The notes: generated from the letters alone by a model not told the origin. A DNA stretch of 32,500 nucleotides from Prorocentrum cordatum (GCA_963575745.1 CAUYUJ010015723.1:1-32500); one strand, 5' to 3'. Shown: positions 1 to 9,515, counted from the stretch's first letter. Translations and numbers: made by a program.

Positions 1-1956
1 TTGAGGTGAACAAACCAGGCCATGACAAGTTCCACGTGGTGATCGCCAACATGCACGTCGTGTGCGGCAAGAAACCGCCGAGCATCCAGACTCGAAAGCG
101 GACAGTTCGCCATCTCCGCTTGCACCTGGACGGCCTGGCCAAGATTCTTGAGAATCTAAACGAGGCAGTCGTTGTGCTTGTAGTCGGCGACGACAACCTC
201 ACTTTCCAGGAGGCGCGGGAGGCTTACCAGCGCGAGCAGAACGACGAGAAGGTATGGAGGTCCATGCCACTCCGGCCGACCTCAAAGGCGACCACGTCGC
301 GGTCTGCGGAGCAGTCGCCCGTTTCTGCTCCATTGCCGTTGGCGCGTCTTTTACTGATCGTGGCATGCGCAACGACGCACACGATGCGGTGGCGGTTGTG
401 CTCACTCTCCCTGGTGCTATTCAGCCTGGGTAGAGCAAGAGGCGGAAAATTGTCGTCGAAAACGTCTCCGACGCCGACGTCAGCGTACAGGCGGACCGCG
501 AGTCTTCTGTGCATTGGGATCGGTCGCCGAGTTCTGCTCCTCCGCTTTCACCGACTTCACCGGGTGATCCCGACTACGTCGAGGATGTCGTTCAGAATCG
601 CGCGGGCGACTTGCACAGGGAGCTGAGGAAGCTTTGGGGCGACAGGTACGACGAGGAGTACGATCCGAAAGTCCTCCATCATCTCAGTCTCTTGCTTTTC
701 AAAAAGAGGAAGTCCACGGAGCCAGCGGACACTGATCCAGCTGGCGCTCCTCAGCCTGGCTCGGAAAATGACACGGCCTTTGCGTCTCAGGAGGAGACTG
801 GCCGAGCCATTCTCTCTGTCCTTAAGCTTCGACATGACTTTCTGCGGAGCAAGAACATCGACGACATGCGCTACGTTCTCACGGAGCCTTAGCGCCAGGA
901 ATTGGTCAGAGTAGCTCGCGACCAGTACGAGCAGTCGCGGCAGCAGCGTGCGCTTCAGGAACGGGATATCGAAAAGGGAAAAGCGAAAGGCAAGTCTGCG
1001 CCACAAGGGGGCCATGCGGTTCCGCAGGGTCCGAACAAAGGGCCAGGCGGTAAGAAGGGTTCTCACGGTGCTTTTCAGCCTGCGGGAAAAGGTGGCCAGG
1101 CCAAGGGTGCAGGTCTGGGTAGCGTCGCCAAGTTTGTGAAAGACCAGAAGCGTAAGCGGTGGCATCGCCATTTGCAACGTGTGGCCGGTACTAAACAGAT
1201 CTGGGAGGTGCTGGCCTTCTCAGGGCGCTTCGACGTTGATTGGTTAACGCAAGCGTTGCAAGCTGATCACAGCGAGGGCCGTGATGCAGCAGTTCCCGAG
1301 GAAGCTCTGCGGCAACAGCGGCGCCGGCTGCACCACAGAAGGCCGAGGCCATCGCGCGCTACAACGAGGGGGAGCGGCTTTCCCTATATCTGTCTGCCCA
1401 GGCTGGCCAGGCAAAGCCGAACTTCACGCGCAGGCAGCAGGACGTGTTGCAGATGTTTGAGAGCGGAGCGCTGCTTCAATTCCGCAACCAAGCGATTCTG
1501 GCGTGCGGGCACGGCCGTCTGTTCAGGGGCGATGGCGACTACCTGGACATCGGCGGCAGCACGGGCGGTGGCTCCAGGCGCATCATCGAATCTTGGCAGC
1601 CGCCGGACTGGCGTGACTTCCTCCAAGACGATCAGGACATCTGAGTTTTGCAAGTCTCTCTGCCCGCGGTGCTTCTCAGCCTGCGGTCTGCCGCTCACCA
1701 GCTGCGGTCTCGAGCAGTAGTGTTCGAAAGCATGCGAGTTCCTGCGGTGCTTCTCAGCCTGCAGGTTTCGCAGCCTGCGCTCTGCAGTACAAGTGCTTTT
1801 CAGCATGCGACATCCTGCGGTGCTTCTCAGCCTGCAGGTTTCGCAACGTGCGGTTTGCAATGCATTCCTTTTCAGTATGCGAGTTCCTGCGGTGTTTCTC
1901 AGGCTGCAGGGCTCCGAGGCTCTTCGCTTCGATGCCATTGTTTTCAGACACCGTAG
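1..1956 (+). pseudogene. EEP-fold nuclease-like gene, copy A (5' truncated by window, decayed)
   Basis: The reading begins inside the protein. Residues matching an endonuclease/exonuclease/phosphatase fold are visible: IANMHV (strand with catalytic-type His) near 48-65, VVGDDN (the GDxN-like motif) near 181-198, and NDAHDAV (the D-x-H-like end motif) near 370-390. It is about 95% identical by eye to copy B, starting at position 4,006. It is broken: one base is missing near 250-256, TAG stops occur at 431-433 and 890-892 where copy B reads GAG, and one base is missing near 1,336. Downstream of the EEP part is an unrecognised region rich in Lys/Gln/Gly (GKAKGKSAPQGG), then a Trp/Asp-containing part (FSGRFDVDWLTQAL), then a Cys-rich tail made of the GASQPA repeats. 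The EEP assignment rests on motif order and is inference; substrate unknown. It could be a host gene family or the endonuclease of a mobile element. Confidence 0.6.
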
Positions 1957-1960
1957 CTCC
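1665..1960 (+). repeat. ~73-bp tandem array (copy A)
   Basis: Four degenerate units start at about 1,665, 1,743, 1,816 and 1,888 (spacings 78, 73, 72). Each begins with GCGGTGCTTCTCAGCCTGC or a close variant, followed by a GCATGCGA-containing stretch. The last two units are in the same frame and read as a Cys-containing peptide repeat (SCGASQPAG, then SCGVSQAAG). Confidence 0.85.
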
Positions 1961-2195
1961 GTTCCGTAAACGTCTTCCAAGAGCCGCTCGCAACCTTTTG
2001 CAGCTGGCTGTCTGCACGTTTCGCCGGCTTTTGCTGCGCGGACACTTTTCACACACACGTCAGCGCCGTTTGTAGGCGTCAGAAAAACATGTAGACATTC
2101 ACGAAGGGCTCAGTCTGTATATCGTCACATCATTTACATACGCAGTCGTCCGAACACACGGTGTACATTCAGCGCTGTGTCCTTCTAGCTGGGTT
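1778..2195 (+). repeat. Shared tail module, copy A
   Basis: This stretch of about 400 bp is repeated almost exactly at about 5,840-6,247 (copy B) and 8,571-9,020 (copy C). It starts in the array of GASQPA units, contains a conserved stop after the peptide CFQTP, and then runs through non-coding DNA ending TGTCCTTCTA. In A and C it leads directly into the CTGAGG minisatellite; in B it is interrupted at about 6,248. It resembles a common 3' end attached to different upstream genes. Confidence 0.8.
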
Positions 2196-2197
2196 GC

Positions 2198-2532
2198 TTC
2201 GTGCTGAGGCTGAGGCTGATGCAGGCTGAGGCTGAGGCAGGCTGAGGCTGAGGCCGAGGCTGACGGCAGACTGAGGCTGAGGCTGAAGCAGGCTGAGGCT
2301 GAGGCAGAGGCAGGCTGAGGCTGAGGCTGAAGCTGAGGCAGGCTGATGCTGAGGCAGGCTGAGGCTGAGGCTGAGGCTGATGCAGGCTGAGGTTGAGGCA
2401 GTCTGAGGCTGAGGCCGAAGCTGAAGGCAGACAAATGCTGAGGATGAAGCAGGCTGAGGCTGAGGCTGAGGCAGGCTGAGGCTGAGGCAGGCGGAGGCTG
2501 AGGCTGAGGCAGGCTGAGGCTGAGGCTGTGAC
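2198..2532 (+). repeat. CTGAGG/GCAGGCTGAGG minisatellite (copy A)
   Basis: Tandem CTGAGG hexamers are interrupted by GCAGGCTGAGG variants. The complementary strand can be read as long Ala-Ser-Gln-Pro peptides in several frames, which is a product of the repeat and not a gene. A second copy lies at 9,024-9,356. Confidence 0.9.
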
Positions 2533-2810
2533 TGCGACTGCCGTTGCCACTGCGACTGTCATCGCGAATGCGACTACGACTGCGAGAACAGCAGAACTCA
2601 ACAACTGGATTCTCATTTGAATCTTAAGGGGAATGCTTCCAGATATGCTCCTACACATCGCTGTTAGGTTGCTTTGCCGGGATAAATCATTCTGAATCGT
2701 AAGGGGAAATGCTTCCATCAGATATGCTTTACACATCGCTGTTAGTTTATACATCGCTGTTAGTTGCTTTGCCGGGATAATTAACCTAACAGCGAAGACT
2801 GATAGGTTTC
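2533..2810 (+). repeat. Flank of minisatellite with ~75-bp direct duplication
   Basis: 2,533-2,690 matches 9,353-9,515, so the duplication continues past the minisatellite. Within it, a unit starting GAATCTTAAGGGGAATGCTTCC at about 2,619 recurs at about 2,694, each ending near TTGCTTTGCCGGGATAA. No coding potential was seen. Confidence 0.7.
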
Positions 2811-2888
2811 TAGTTGACTCAAAAGAGCTCACAGGGGGTCCGGGCAGGTGTTGGGGCGTTTCCGGGCGGCATGAGCCGGGCTCGTTTT

Positions 2889-3325
2889 TCACCAACAGTC
2901 ACACACTTCGTGCTCTTCGCCTTCCCAGAACTCCATTCCCAGGCCACATTCTGGGGGGCCGGATGCAACAGTCACACACTTCGTGCTCTTCGACATCCCA
3001 GAACGCCATTCCCGGGCCACATTCTGGGGGGCCGGATGCAACTGTAGGCCACTTCGTGCTCTTCGACATCCCAGAACGCCATTCCCGGGCCACATTCTGG
3101 ATGCCCGGAGCCAACTGAAGGCCACTTCGTGTTCTTCCATTTCCCAGAACTCCATTCCCGGGCCACATTTTGGATGCCCGGAGCCAACTGTAGCCACTTC
3201 GTGCTCTTCGAGTTCCCAGAACTCCATTCCTGGGCTACATTTTGGATGCCCAGAGCCAACTCTAGTCCACTTCCTGGTCTTCGAGTTCCCAGAACTCCAT
3301 TGCCGGGCAACATTTTGAATAGCAA
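2889..3325. repeat. 73-bp tandem array, about six units
   Basis: CACTTCGTGCTCTTCG or a variant recurs at 2,904, 2,977, 3,050, 3,123, 3,195 and 3,268, a period of 73 (one step of 72). Later units carry the block CCAGAACTCCATTCC and GGCCACATT. Because 73 is not a multiple of three, the period shifts frame each unit, so the long open frames on the minus strand here are not a gene. Confidence 0.92.
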
Positions 3326-3698
3326 GACGCTTCATATTCCTTCCGCCACAGCTGTGTTTGGTTCAGGACTTGCTAGTGACACTGCAGTCCTCTGCATTCA
3401 ATTGGCCACTACATTCATTCACTGCAGTCCATTGAGTTTTGATTGCAATGGCGTTCCCCTGGCCGTACCCCCATGTCCAAATAACGTTCATCGCAGCCTT
3501 TCCCCCCCCCCCTGCTCCGCGAGGCTCGTCCACCTGGAAAACACAGCGCGGTGCCTTCTCACCTGCGCGTGGAGCTCGTGCTTCTCAGCTGCGGAGGAAA
3601 GGGTGGACAGACGCCTGTTCTGGCGCTGTGCATAGCCTGCGTCCTTTCACGTCGCCTCGTTCAATTGCGGGTTCGAGCAGGGATGATTGGACTGGTAA
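3326..3698 (+). other. Upstream region of copy B; possible N-terminal coding segment
   Basis: No repeat fills this stretch. An open frame from ATG 3,448 reads MAFPWPYPHV and carries ARASQL, a variant of the in-frame GASQPA motif, near 3,575-3,590. It stays open to 3,747 but is in a different frame from the EEP domain that follows. It could be the true N-terminus of copy B, separated by one frameshift or a short intron; GGTAAGC near 3,694 resembles a 5' splice site. The link is inference and weak. Confidence 0.3.
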
Positions 3699-5684
3699 GC
3701 AGCGGCACTCACATGCGCTAACTTCGGAAGGTTGTGCGCCAAGATAGTGGAGACCGCTGATGCTGATATGGTCTGTGGCTGCGAGGTCGGTGCGTTCCGT
3801 GAAGGCTTTCGCCGAGCAGGGATCAACGTGACAGACATCCTCAGTAAGCCTTTCGGTGATGGCATTCGCTTCTTGGAGGTCGACAACTACTTGACTCTCT
3901 GGGGGTTCCGCGGTGCTTCTCAGCCTGCGGAACTGACTCTGTGCGAAGACAGCAAAGTTTACAAGCCTCCTAGCGGCCGAGATATTGATGCTGTTATTTC
4001 ACATTTTGAGGTGAACAAACCAGGCCATGACAAGTTCCACGTGGTGATCGCCAACATGCACATCGTGTGCGGCAAGAAACCGCCGAGCATCCAGACTCGA
4101 AAGCGGACAGTTCGCCATCTCCGCTTGCACCTGGACTGCATGGCTCAGATTCTCAATGCTTCGGAGCCGCACGTGCCAGTCGTTCTGCTTGTAGTCGGCG
4201 ACGACAACCTGACTTTCCAGGAGGCGCGGGAGGCTTACCAGCGCCAGCAGAACGACGAGAAGCTCTGGGAGGTCCATGCCACTCCGGCCGACCCCAAAGG
4301 CGACCACGTCGCCGTCTGCGGAGCAGTCGCCCGTTTCTGCTCCATTGCCGTTGGCGCGTCTTTTACGGATCGTGGCATGCGCAACGACGCACACGATGCG
4401 GTGGCGGTTGTGCTCACTCTCCCTGGTGCTATTCAGCCTGGGGAGAGCAAGAGGCGGAAAATTGTCGTCGAAAAACGTCTCCGACGCCGACGTCAGCGCA
4501 CAGGCGGACCGCGAGTCTTCTGTGCATTGGGATCGGTCGCCGAGTTCTGCTCCTCCGCTTTCACCGACTTCACCGGGTGATCCCGACTACGTCGAGGATG
4601 TCGTTCAGAATCGCGCGGACGACTTGCGCAGGGAGCTGAGGCAGCTTTGGGGCGACAGGTACGACGAGGAGTACGATCCGAAAGTCCTCCATCATCTCAG
4701 TCTCTTGCTTTTCAAAAAGAGGAAGTCCACGGAGCCAGCGGACACTGATCCAGCTGGCGCTCCTCAGCCTGCTCGGAATATGACACGGCCTTTGCGTCTC
4801 AGGAGGAGACTGGCCGAGCCATTCTCTCTGTCCTTAAGCTTCGACATGACTTTCTGCGGAGCAAGAACATCGACGACATGCGCTACGTTCTCACGGAGCC
4901 TGAGCGCCAGGAATTGGTCAGAGTAGCTCGCGACCAGTACGAGCAGTCGCGGCAGCAGCGTGCGCTTCAGTAACGGGATATCGAAAAGGGAAAAGCGAAA
5001 GGCAAGTCTGCGCCACAAGGGGGCCATGCGGTTCCGCAGGGTCCGAACAAAGGGCCAGGCGGTAAGAAAGGTTCTCACGGTGCTTCTCAGCCAGCGGGAA
5101 AAGGTGGCCAGGCCAAGGGTGCAGGTCTGGGTAGCGTCGCCAAGTTTGTGAAAGACCAGAAGCGTAAGCGGTGGCATCGCCATTTGCAACGTGTGGCCGG
5201 TACCAAACAGATCTGGGAGGTGCTGGCCTTCTCAGGGCGCTTCGACGTTGATTGGCTAACGCAAGCGTTGCAAGCTGATCACAGTGAGGGCCGTGATGCA
5301 GCAGTTCCCGAGGAGGCTCTGCGGCAACAGCGGCGCCGGCTGCACCACCAGAAGGCCGAGGCCATCGCGCGCTACAACGAGGGGGAGCGGCTTTCCCGCC
5401 ATCTGTCTGCCCAGGCTGGCCAGCCAAAGCCGAACTTCACGCGCAGGCAGCTGGACGTGTTGCAGATGTTTGAGAGCGGAGCGCTGCTTCAAATCCGCAA
5501 CCAAGCGATTCTGGCGTGCGGGCACGGCCGTCTGTTCAGGGGCGATGGCGACTACCTGGACATCGGCGGCAGCACGGGCGGTGTGCTCCAAGGCGCAATC
5601 ATCGATATCTTGCAGCCGCCGACTGGAGTGACTTTCCCTCCAAGACGAATCAGGACATCTGAGTTTTGCAAGTCTCCTCTATGC

Positions 5685-5960
5685 CGCGGTGCTTCTCAAG
5701 CCGCGGACTGCCGCTCTCCAGCTGCGTCCTCGGAAAAAAAAAAAAAAATAAAAAAAAAAATAAGGCAGAGTGGTTCGAAAGCATGCGAAGTTCCTGCACT
5801 GCGGTGCTTCTCATCTAGCCTGCAGGTTTCGCAGACTGCGCTCTGCAGTACAAGTGCTTTCCAGCATGCGACATCCTGCGGTGCTTCGCAGCCTGCAGGG
5901 TTCGCAACGTGCGGTTTGCAATGCATTCCTTTTCAGTATGCGAGTTCCTGCGGTGTTTCT
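5685..5960 (+). repeat. ~73-bp GASQPA-type array (copy B)
   Basis: This is the counterpart of the array at 1,665-1,960. Units start near 5,687, 5,800, 5,877 and 5,949. It differs from copy A by an A-rich insertion at 5,734-5,763 and small length changes, and it is in frame with the upstream C-terminal region. Confidence 0.75.
5734..5763 (+). other. A-rich insertion within copy B
   Basis: A run of about 16 A, a T, about 10 A and a TAA is present here and absent at the matching point of copy A (about 1,720). It adds Lys/Ile codons to the open frame. It could be replication slippage or the scar of a poly(A)-ended insertion. Confidence 0.7.
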
Positions 5961-6247
5961 CAGGCTGCAGGGCTCCGAGGCTCTTCGCTTCGATGCCATT
6001 GTTTTCAGACACCGTAGCTCCGTTCCGTAAACGTCTTTCAAGAGCCGCTCGCAACCTTTTGCAGCTGGCTGTCTGCACGCTTCGCCGGCTTTTGCTGCGC
6101 GGACACTTTTCACACACACGTCAGCGCCGTTTGTAGGCGTCAGAAAATCATGTAGACATTCACGAAGGGCTCAGTCTGTATATCGTCACATCATTACATA
6201 CGCAGTCGTCGAACACATCGGTGTACATTCAGCGCTTTGTCCTTCTA

Positions 6248-7100
6248 CAGCATTCTTTCCGTTGATAACAGTGTTCTGATGGGTTCGCTTCGTTGTAAAA
6301 GCGTTGATAGCAGTGTCTCGTTTGCGGACAACTCGTTCTATATCAACTCACTGATACCGAGTTTCCTTTCACCATAAGTGAATGCATACCAGTGTATGTT
6401 GGTTACTACAAAAGTGGGTTCCTACAACCGACTTCATGATCGCTATCATCATCGCAGATTTCACTCATCCTCATCACCACGACTGTTTCACGTTGGCCTG
6501 CGGTGCTTCTCAGCCTGCAGTTCCTTTCGTTACACTGTAGTTGAAGCCGTTCATGGCAGTGACTCGTTTAAAGACAACTTTAGTATTGGGGGAAGTGTCG
6601 ATAGCAGCGTTTCTTTTTACTTATACAAGCGTTGATATCAGTGTCTCGTTTGTGGACAACTCATTATATATCAACTCATTCATACAGAGTTTCTTTTCGC
6701 AGCAAGTGAATGCACAGCAGTGTATCTGCATTACTGGCCCCCACTCCATTATCACTATCATCATCAACGATTTCCTACACGCGTGTGCGCGGCGGTCGCC
6801 ATGAGTGAATAGTTTGCAGAGACTTCTCGCATTGATACCCATGGGTCACATCAGAGTGAACTCATTTGTGATCTTCTTTCATTGGAAGTTGAATCGGTTG
6901 ATGGCAGTGCCTCGTTTAAACTCCACTAGGGTATTGCTAGTAGTGTCAATGCCAGCGTTTCTTTTTAATTGTCCAAGCGTTGATAGCAGTGTCTCGTTTG
7001 TGGTTAGTTATAACAGCGTTGACAGCAGTGTCTCGTTTGCGGACTCCTCATTGTACATCAACTCGCTGATACCGGGTTTCCTATCAACACCATCATCATC
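6248..7100 (+). repeat. Higher-order repeat, ~350-bp period, with GCGTTGATAGCAGTGTCTCG core
   Basis: The core occurs at about 6,301, 6,629, 6,977 and 7,016, with more diverged relatives near 6,272, 6,542, 6,598, 6,895 and 6,948. Two larger blocks, 6,541-6,715 and 6,894-7,085, share the same order of sub-units at a spacing of about 350 bp. Short ATC runs near 6,440, 6,755 and 7,090 fall at similar places. A GCGGTGCTTCTCAGCCTGC copy sits at about 6,500. No gene was found. Confidence 0.7.
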
Positions 7101-7101
7101 A

Positions 7102-7123
7102 TCCTTAACCATGTTTGCTCGAG
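7102..7123 (+). promoter_or_regulatory. Possible degenerate relict spliced leader
   Basis: Compared with the 22-nt dinoflagellate spliced leader, 17 of 22 positions agree, including CCAT and the 3' end GCTC-AG. It lies about 50 nt upstream of the ATG at 7,175, where a relict leader would be expected. The match is imperfect and part of this stretch resembles the repeat near 6,440-6,510, so chance cannot be excluded. Confidence 0.4.
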
Positions 7124-7174
7124 TTTCACCTGGCCGTCCAGCCGCGGCGGTGCTCCTCAGCCTGCCTTGTCACA

Positions 7175-8245
7175 ATGCCAGCACGCGGCAAGGCATCGCC
7201 CCCGCCACCCCCGGCCCCGTGCGATGGCCCGTGGGAGATTCTGCCGGATCCGCCCGCACCGACTCCTCAGCCAGGTGTCGACGTGGTCTTTGAGCAGGCT
7301 CACCTCGAAGACATCAGCCGTACACCAGGGATGGGCGGCAAGACCGCCTGCCAGTGGCAGCGCGCGCTGCGCGCCGAGTGCATTGTCAACAACTTGTCGT
7401 TCAAAGACGTAACAAACGACCCGTCCTACTACTGGAAGCAACTGCTTCGGTCTGCCGCTCCGGGTTTCGCTGAGCGCATAATCGGGCAGGGCATCGCCCA
7501 GGTTCTCTTTCGCATCATCGAGACAGAGCGCGACCCTAACTCCTCCAACACGGATGGCCACGGCAGGCACTTCTTCGAGTTCCGTCGTGCAGACGGTTCA
7601 GCCATGCGCCTGCATTACCATAAGAACGGCCGACCCGATGAGCCCACCTATGTCGGTCCACCACGCGCCGTTGCTCAGCCAGCCGTGCCTGAGCCTGGCG
7701 CTGCTCAGCCTCATGTTCCTCGTGGCGGCGCTGCTCAGACTGCCGTGCCTGACGGTGGCGCTGCTCAGCCTGCCGAGACTGGCGGTGATGCCCCCCTGCT
7801 CTTCACACAGGAGCACCTGCAAGAGGCAGCCTGCTCGCGCCAGATTGTGGGCCGCGACGAAGCCAGCGCCGCTCTCCAATCGCTGTTGCACTACCACCAT
7901 GGCGAGACTGCCTCAGGTGCTGTTGACATCACCGATGGCTCAGCATTTGACTGGCTTCGATGGGTGGCACATATCGAAGGTGCGCGCGACGTCATCCGCA
8001 ATGGCGTCCACAGGGTCTACGCTGTCCGCTGGAATCCGCACTGGGCTCCAGAGGCCGTCTTCTGTTACGGCAACAACACCTACAGCACACTGGTGCCCCG
8101 CAAATCGCGCTACACAGGCTCGTGGAGCCACGCGCGAATTGTGACTCACCGGAACGCCAATTGGGTGACCGAGCCGTTGCTATCTGCGGCCCCTGTGGCA
8201 GCTACGCCGTGGCTGGTGTTGCGGGATCAAATAACCTGGGAGTGA
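7175..8245 (+). CDS. Hypothetical protein, 356 aa, with GAAQPA-type linker repeats
   Basis: This is an intact frame; the first in-frame ATG (7,175) follows the possible relict leader by about 50 nt. I do not recognise the family. The N-terminus is Pro-rich (residues 7-35). A folded-looking part follows with PGMGGKTACQWQRALRAECI and a Trp/His-bearing stretch (residues about 45-160). A linker at about 164-205 carries four repeats, AVAQPA, GAAQPH, GAAQTA and GAAQPA, which are in-frame versions of the dispersed motif. The second half (about 205-356) contains FDWLRWVAHIEGARD, VYAVRWNPHWAPEA and HRNANWV. No signal peptide or membrane segment is evident. Codon third positions are GC-rich, as in the other likely genes. 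It may be a host gene or cargo of the repeat family around it; the sequence does not decide. Confidence 0.6.
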   Translation: MPARGKASPPPPPAPCDGPWEILPDPPAPTPQPGVDVVFEQAHLEDISRTPGMGGKTACQWQRALRAECIVNNLSFKDVTNDPSYYWKQLLRSAAPGFAERIIGQGIAQVLFRIIETERDPNSSNTDGHGRHFFEFRRADGSAMRLHYHKNGRPDEPTYVGPPRAVAQPAVPEPGAAQPHVPRGGAAQTAVPDGGAAQPAETGGDAPLLFTQEHLQEAACSRQIVGRDEASAALQSLLHYHHGETASGAVDITDGSAFDWLRWVAHIEGARDVIRNGVHRVYAVRWNPHWAPEAVFCYGNNTYSTLVPRKSRYTGSWSHARIVTHRNANWVTEPLLSAAPVAATPWLVLRDQITWE

Positions 8246-8571
8246 TCTCTGGCAAACGAGATGTGGTGCTTCTCAGCCTGCACTCATGTGACACGCAATG
8301 CCGTTCCCTGCAATCGCGTGGTGTTTCTCAGCCTGCACTCGCAGGTCCTTCGGAGGTCAATTGTTATGAGTTCGGCACGGTCTCGGTCAAGTACAGCGTG
8401 CTGTGGGGATCCCGAGATGGGGCCTGGCTCAAGGTGCTCAAGAAGACGTACTGGAGTGTCCCAGAGCCGGAGTGCCAGCTGATCCTCGGGAGTTGGAACG
8501 GCATTTTCAGGCCGTGGCCGGACACGTTCTGGATCAGGACGGGGGGGTCCGAGCCCGAGATGGAGTGCTAG
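8246..8571 (+). pseudogene. Coding fragment fused to shared tail (copy C)
   Basis: Two copies of the dispersed motif lie at about 8,263 and 8,318, 55 bp apart. From about 8,318 one frame reads RGVSQPALAGPSEV and continues as a Trp-rich, protein-like sequence (SVKYSVLWGSRDGAWL; ILGSWNGIFRPWPDTFW) with GC-rich third positions to a TAG at 8,571. No start is visible. It looks like an exon or the 3' part of an unrelated gene, and the shared tail module begins right at its stop. Family not recognised. Confidence 0.35.
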
Positions 8572-9023
8572 CGCTCTGCAGGACAAGTGCTTTTCAGCAT
8601 GCGACATCCTGCGGTGCTTCTCAGCCTGCAGGGTTCGCAGCGTGCGGTTTGCAATGCATTCCTTTTCAGTATGCGAGTTCCTGCGGTGTTTCTCAGGTTG
8701 CAGGGCTCCGAGGCTCTTCCCTTCGATGCCAATGTTTTCAGACACCGTAGCTCCGTTCCGTAACCATCTTCCAAGAGCCGCTCGCAACTTTTTGCAGCTG
8801 GCGGTCTGCAGACGTAGTCTGTCTCAGCATGCGAGCTCCCGCACGCTTCGCCGGCTTTTGCTGCGCGGACAATTTCCTCACACACGTCAGCGCCGTTTGT
8901 AGGCGTCAGAAAAACATGTAGACATTCACGAAGGGCTCAGTCTGTATATCGTCACATCATTACATACGCAGTCGTCGAACACATCGGTGTACATTCAGCG
9001 CTTTGTCCTTCTAGCTGGGTCGC
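8571..9023 (+). repeat. Shared tail module, copy C
   Basis: It matches copies A and B from GCGCTCTGCAG onward, including the peptide-like stretch SAFQHATSCGASQPAGF and the same stop after CFQTP at about 8,750. It has a private insertion of about 33 bp near 8,812-8,845. It leads into the CTGAGG minisatellite as in copy A. Confidence 0.8.
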
Positions 9024-9356
9024 TTCGTGCTGAGGCTGAGGCTTATGCAGGCTGAGGCTGAGGCAGGCTGAGGCTGAGGCCGAGGCCGACGGCAGACTGA
9101 GGCTGAGGCTGAAGCAGGCTGAGGCTGAGGCAGAGGCAGGCTGAGGCTGAGGCTGAGGCTGAGGCAGGCTGATGCTGAGGCAGGCTGAGGCTGAGGCTGA
9201 GGCTGATGCAGGCTGAGGCTGAGGCAAGCTGAGGCTGAGGCCGAGGCCGAAGGCAGACTGATGCTGAGGCTAAAGCAGGCTGAGGCTGAGGCTGAGGCAG
9301 GCTGAGGCTGAGGCAGGCGGAGGCTGAGGCTGAGGCAGGCTGAGGCTGAGGCTGTG
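9024..9356 (+). repeat. CTGAGG/GCAGGCTGAGG minisatellite (copy C)
   Basis: It has the same structure and nearly the same length as 2,198-2,532, with a few variant units. Confidence 0.9.
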
Positions 9357-9515
9357 ACTGCGACTGCCGTTGCCACTGCGACTGTCCTCGCGAATGCGAC
9401 AACGACTGCGAGAACAGCTGAGTTCTACAACTGGATTCTCATTCGAATTTTAAGGGGAATGCTTCCAGATATGCTCCTACACATGGCTGTTAGGTTGCTT
9501 TGCCGGGATAATTTT
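9357..9515 (+). repeat. Duplicated flank of minisatellite (copy C)
   Basis: It matches 2,533-2,690 (GACTGCGACTGCCGTTGCC through GCCGGGATAA). Homology stops at the T-run near 9,515, which marks the right edge of copy C. Confidence 0.75.

Larger units (their letters stand above)
3699..6017 (+). pseudogene. EEP-fold nuclease-like gene, copy B (decayed)
   Basis: The frame is open from 3,699, just after a TAA. The EEP signature appears in order: LTCANFG (first strand with Asn), ADMVCGCEVG (catalytic-type Glu), IANMHIV, VVGDDN and NDAHDAV, ending near 4,420. The motif GASQPA sits inside the domain near 3,911. An extra A in the run at 4,471-4,475 breaks the frame, one G is missing near 4,770, and TAA interrupts at 4,971-4,973. 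From about 5,148 the frame is open to 6,017 and joins the C-terminal region directly to the Cys-rich GASQPA tail. Every lesion is intact in copy A and the reverse, so both decayed independently from an intact parent. The EEP call comes from motif order; the biological role is unknown. No reliable start codon can be chosen. Confidence 0.6.

Noticed and set aside
2185-3335. Minus-strand open frames rich in Ser/Ala/Gln/Pro or with repeated EFWE-EEHEV peptides
   Set aside because: They are driven by the CTGAGG minisatellite and the 73-bp array, which changes frame with every unit.
8424-8433. TGGCTCAAGG within a coding fragment
   Set aside because: It is a nine-base match inside a readable codon series (Trp-Leu-Lys) without further leader sequence upstream.
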